From Polaribacter sp. IC073 (GTDB lineage: Bacteria > Bacteroidota > Bacteroidia > Flavobacteriales > Flavobacteriaceae): a stretch of 64,000 bases of DNA. Positions 61,378 to 64,000 of this stretch are shown here, in pieces. The first letter of the stretch is position 1. Every line of letters starts with the position of its first letter. The position numbers and the translations under genes were made by a program. The stretch covers positions 248,001 through 312,000 of the forward strand of contig NZ_VORS01000001.1 of assembly GCF_007997075.1 (NCBI RefSeq), given 5' to 3'. The notes under the pieces are model-generated. The model was not told the origin of the DNA. It saw nothing but the letters and a program-made list of their open reading frames with translations, and did not search any database.

Positions 61378-63852
61378 TTAATTAAATATACTAAATCTAA
61401 ACAAGAATCCGTTTTCTGAAACGCCATTATAATTAGACATTACATAATCTAAGCGCAAAACACGCCATTTACCAAAACCCAAGTTATCTAACCCCACAGA
61501 ATACTCTGTATATGGTTTTGTATCTGCCATAACCAATGCTTTTGAACCTGCCACTAAATGGAAGTTTAATTTATTTAATAACGGAATTTTACCTAAAATT
61601 GCACCTCTAAAATTATGTTCTATATGCGCTTCTACATATTTATCATTGCTGTAAAATTTATAATAATCTAACAAACCAAAATTACTAATTCCACCTGTTT
61701 TTAAAGGATATCTTAATTGATTTCCGTTTGGCTGAAGAAAGTCCATAAACGCAATATTTTTCTTTTTTAAGAAAACCCCACCTCTAATATGATACCTAAA
61801 ATTACCATAATTACCGGCATTTATGTCTTGTTTAATATTGGTAATAAACACATCAGAATTTAAGTCGGAATTAGTTGCCGCAAAAGTTTTACGATACCTA
61901 AGGTCTATACTTGGGTATTTATCATTTCCAATATTTTGTTTACTGTCTGGATATGATAAATATTTCTGACCAAAAACAAATCTTGTTCCCAAATTTAATG
62001 TTGCAATATTGTGCTCTGCAAATGCACCAACTCTAAAATCTGTGGCATCTAAAGGATTGTTAGATGTATAACCGCCATTCTTGTCATGAGAAACCCAAGA
62101 AAAATCTGTAGTATTAAATAACGGTTTTCTTTTCGCATATGCTAACGAACCAGAAACATAAATACCATTTTTAAACTCTTGAGAATACGATATTTCTGCC
62201 GCTTGTTTCTCATAAATTTTTAGATAATTATAATTATTTAGCAAAGAACTAAAGGTGTTATTCAGCTTTAAAATAGGTTTTCTTTCATTAAATTGTGGTG
62301 TTGTAATACCCACAGTTGCATACAATCTAGGTCTAGAAATATTGTTCCATTTTTTAGAGAAATAAACTGTTGGTCTAATGCGTTTATCAGAAAAACCATA
62401 AGTAGCATTTACACCTGCACTCCACCATTTACCTGTTTCATTTAAAGACTTAAAATAACTAAAACCGGCACCTGTATTAAAACCTTGCACAGTATTAAAG
62501 CCCGTTTTTAATAAAGGTCCGTTGTAAGAAAAAGACCAATCTTCATAAGAATTTCTAAATGTATAACCCATTATTGGATCTAACAAACCAAATTTATTTC
62601 CCTTCGCGTCTAAAGAATCTAAATATTTCTTAGATTTTCTAAGCACCTTAATACTATCTTTAATTTTATAATCTGTAACCTCTTCTTTTGTTAATGGAAC
62701 AGGTCTTAATTTATTCCAAAATAAAGTGTCTTTTTTAGTCGCATTCTTTTCAAAAGACAAGACCTCATTTGTAAACGTACTTTCTGTAAAAGTGGGGTTA
62801 AAATTATAGTCTGAATAGGTGTAGGAAAATTTTCCGCTAGGTTTAAAACCAAAAATAGAAATATCAAAATCTATGGTTTGACTTATTAAAATCCATCCTT
62901 TTATTTCTTCGGAATAATTATACCCTTGTTTTAGCTTTAGAGAATTTACAACGGGTATATTTACTTGAGCCCCTGTTGCAGTTACATCTGTACCATACAA
63001 AGCCCAATCATTTTCTACAATGTAAATAAAACCTTCAAAAACACGATCATTTTTACGCTTAGGTAATAATTGTATTTTATTGATTAGTTTTTCATTTTTA
63101 TCATAAAACGTTCCTACCAACTTATAGTTGTAATAACTAAAAGCATTCGATGATATTGGAGAAATCAAACCATTAAACACGGCAATACTATTTTCATACA
63201 AATCTATATTAGAGTCTTCTGCTCTGTTAAAACTGACGCCATTATCTTCACCAGAAACTTTAGAGGCCACTATCTTTTCTTTGAATTTTTTTGGTTTTTT
63301 CTGAAATGAAATATTAGAAAAAGTTTCTGATAAATAAATAATTCCGCTTCTTGTAGTGTCTAAACCTCCACCAAAATCGCCAGTACTTTGTCCGAAGAAT
63401 TTTTCTGGAGCATCTTTAATTCTGGTCAATCCTCTAGAATAAAACTTCGCTGTGTAATTTGCGTACTTATCTGTATTCTTATCCTTATCTTTAATTACAT
63501 TTCTAATAATTCTGTTTGCAGGATTGTCTTTTGTTGAAATAACAATTTCTTGCAATTGTACATTTTCTTCCTCTAAAACAACATTCAGCTTCAAAGGAAA
63601 AGAAGCAACATTTACCTCCTTTTTTAGCGTAGTAAAGCCTATAAATTGAAAAACCAAGGTATATTTTCCTGGTTTCTTCAGATTTAAGATGTAATCTCCA
63701 TTATCATTTGTGGTAGTTCCAGTAACAGTTTTATTTAAATAGACACTTACAAAAGAAAGTGGCTCTCCATTTTTATCTGTAACATTTCCTTTTATCTGCG
63801 CATTCATAGCAAATGCACTACATAATAAAAAAATAAATGTAATTTTTTTCAT
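61378..63852 (-). CDS. DUF5686 outer-membrane protein with carboxypeptidase-regulatory-like domain
   Basis: 824 aa. Signal peptide (1-18, MKKITFIFLLCSAFAMNA), a carboxypeptidase-regulatory-like domain (about 19-105, IKGNVTDKNGEPLSFVSVYL) and a long DUF5686 region (about 130-824) of beta-strands with a C-terminal aromatic residue (LFRFSIFN), which suggests a TonB-independent or TonB-like outer-membrane barrel. I do not know its function. It is upstream of moaD by 10 bp. Confidence 0.88.
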   Translation of the reverse strand: MKKITFIFLLCSAFAMNAQIKGNVTDKNGEPLSFVSVYLNKTVTGTTTNDNGDYILNLKKPGKYTLVFQFIGFTTLKKEVNVASFPLKLNVVLEEENVQLQEIVISTKDNPANRIIRNVIKDKDKNTDKYANYTAKFYSRGLTRIKDAPEKFFGQSTGDFGGGLDTTRSGIIYLSETFSNISFQKKPKKFKEKIVASKVSGEDNGVSFNRAEDSNIDLYENSIAVFNGLISPISSNAFSYYNYKLVGTFYDKNEKLINKIQLLPKRKNDRVFEGFIYIVENDWALYGTDVTATGAQVNIPVVNSLKLKQGYNYSEEIKGWILISQTIDFDISIFGFKPSGKFSYTYSDYNFNPTFTESTFTNEVLSFEKNATKKDTLFWNKLRPVPLTKEEVTDYKIKDSIKVLRKSKKYLDSLDAKGNKFGLLDPIMGYTFRNSYEDWSFSYNGPLLKTGFNTVQGFNTGAGFSYFKSLNETGKWWSAGVNATYGFSDKRIRPTVYFSKKWNNISRPRLYATVGITTPQFNERKPILKLNNTFSSLLNNYNYLKIYEKQAAEISYSQEFKNGIYVSGSLAYAKRKPLFNTTDFSWVSHDKNGGYTSNNPLDATDFRVGAFAEHNIATLNLGTRFVFGQKYLSYPDSKQNIGNDKYPSIDLRYRKTFAATNSDLNSDVFITNIKQDINAGNYGNFRYHIRGGVFLKKKNIAFMDFLQPNGNQLRYPLKTGGISNFGLLDYYKFYSNDKYVEAHIEHNFRGAILGKIPLLNKLNFHLVAGSKALVMADTKPYTEYSVGLDNLGFGKWRVLRLDYVMSNYNGVSENGFLFRFSIFN

Positions 63853-63874
63853 AAAGCTGTTTTGTTGATAGTCG

Positions 63875-63882
63875 CAAACTTA
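63875..63882 (-). promoter_or_regulatory. Putative -7 element of the DUF5686-moaD unit
   Basis: Minus-strand TAAGTTTG matches TAnnTTTG, 23 nt upstream of the DUF5686 start. No clear -33 box. Confidence 0.45.
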
Positions 63883-64000
63883 AAGTTTCTGTTACAAGAA
63901 AATCTTTAATTTTTGTTAAACCAACTATAATTTGTTCTTGATTATTAAGACTACATAAAAACGATAATAGTTGTCTGGCAATAAAAATCCGGATAAATCA

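Overview
The window looks like a chromosomal segment of a marine-type member of the Flavobacteriaceae (Bacteroidota), close to Polaribacter or Tenacibaculum. I infer this from the AT-rich DNA, the lack of Shine-Dalgarno sequences, several promoters of the Bacteroidota type (TTTG, about 19 nt, TAnnTTTG), a type IX secretion C-terminal domain, TonB-dependent receptors with carboxypeptidase-regulatory-like N-terminal domains, a FecR/ECF sigma pair, the Bat operon and a DUF5686 protein. The genus is a guess. I see no prophage, insertion sequence, CRISPR array or rRNA operon. Most of the window is core metabolism with compact operons.

Layout. 1-6.6 kb: a truncated ferredoxin-NADP reductase, Fe-S proteins (NifU domain, Mrp), an alkyltransferase-like protein, TrmB, two small or medium membrane proteins of flavobacterial families, Upp, and a BON/LysM protein. 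6.7-15.4 kb: a DMT exporter, the yicC-gmk-nadD operon, an M23 peptidase with a GH3-like protein and a previously unlisted 27-residue membrane peptide, QueD, Pth, L25, Prs and tRNA-Leu(CAA). 15.6-24.6 kb: sugar catabolism. A sodium/sugar symporter faces a gntR-galM-galK-galT operon (Leloir pathway), followed by eda and kdgK (KDG to pyruvate and glyceraldehyde-3-phosphate) divergent from a LacI regulator with clear palindromic operators. 24.6-28.0 kb: HupE-like protein, dCMP deaminase, S41 protease and LpxH.

28-39 kb: an ECF sigma factor, a FecR anti-sigma factor and an STN-domain TonB receptor, followed on the same strand by two paralogous receptors without STN. This is a surface-signalling uptake locus of unknown substrate. 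39-47.7 kb: moxR, DUF58 and the Bat genes. 47.8-50.3 kb: a SulP transporter with a beta-carbonic anhydrase, a likely bicarbonate-uptake pair. 50.5-55.5 kb: a large T9SS-secreted beta-propeller-like protein, a dGTPase, and a SUKH/SMI1-like gene broken by one in-frame stop. 55.5-58.6 kb: class I ribonucleotide reductase in which the ATP-cone sits on the radical subunit NrdB instead of NrdA. 59-64 kb: heme A synthase CtaA, MoaE and MoaD separated by an opposite-strand DUF3817 gene, and a DUF5686 outer-membrane protein.

The observations I rate most worth checking are the NrdB ATP-cone fusion, the 27-aa peptide behind the GH3 gene, the nonsense-split SUKH gene, the operator set around eda/kdgK/lacI, and two families of dispersed palindromic repeats with two copies each in the window.
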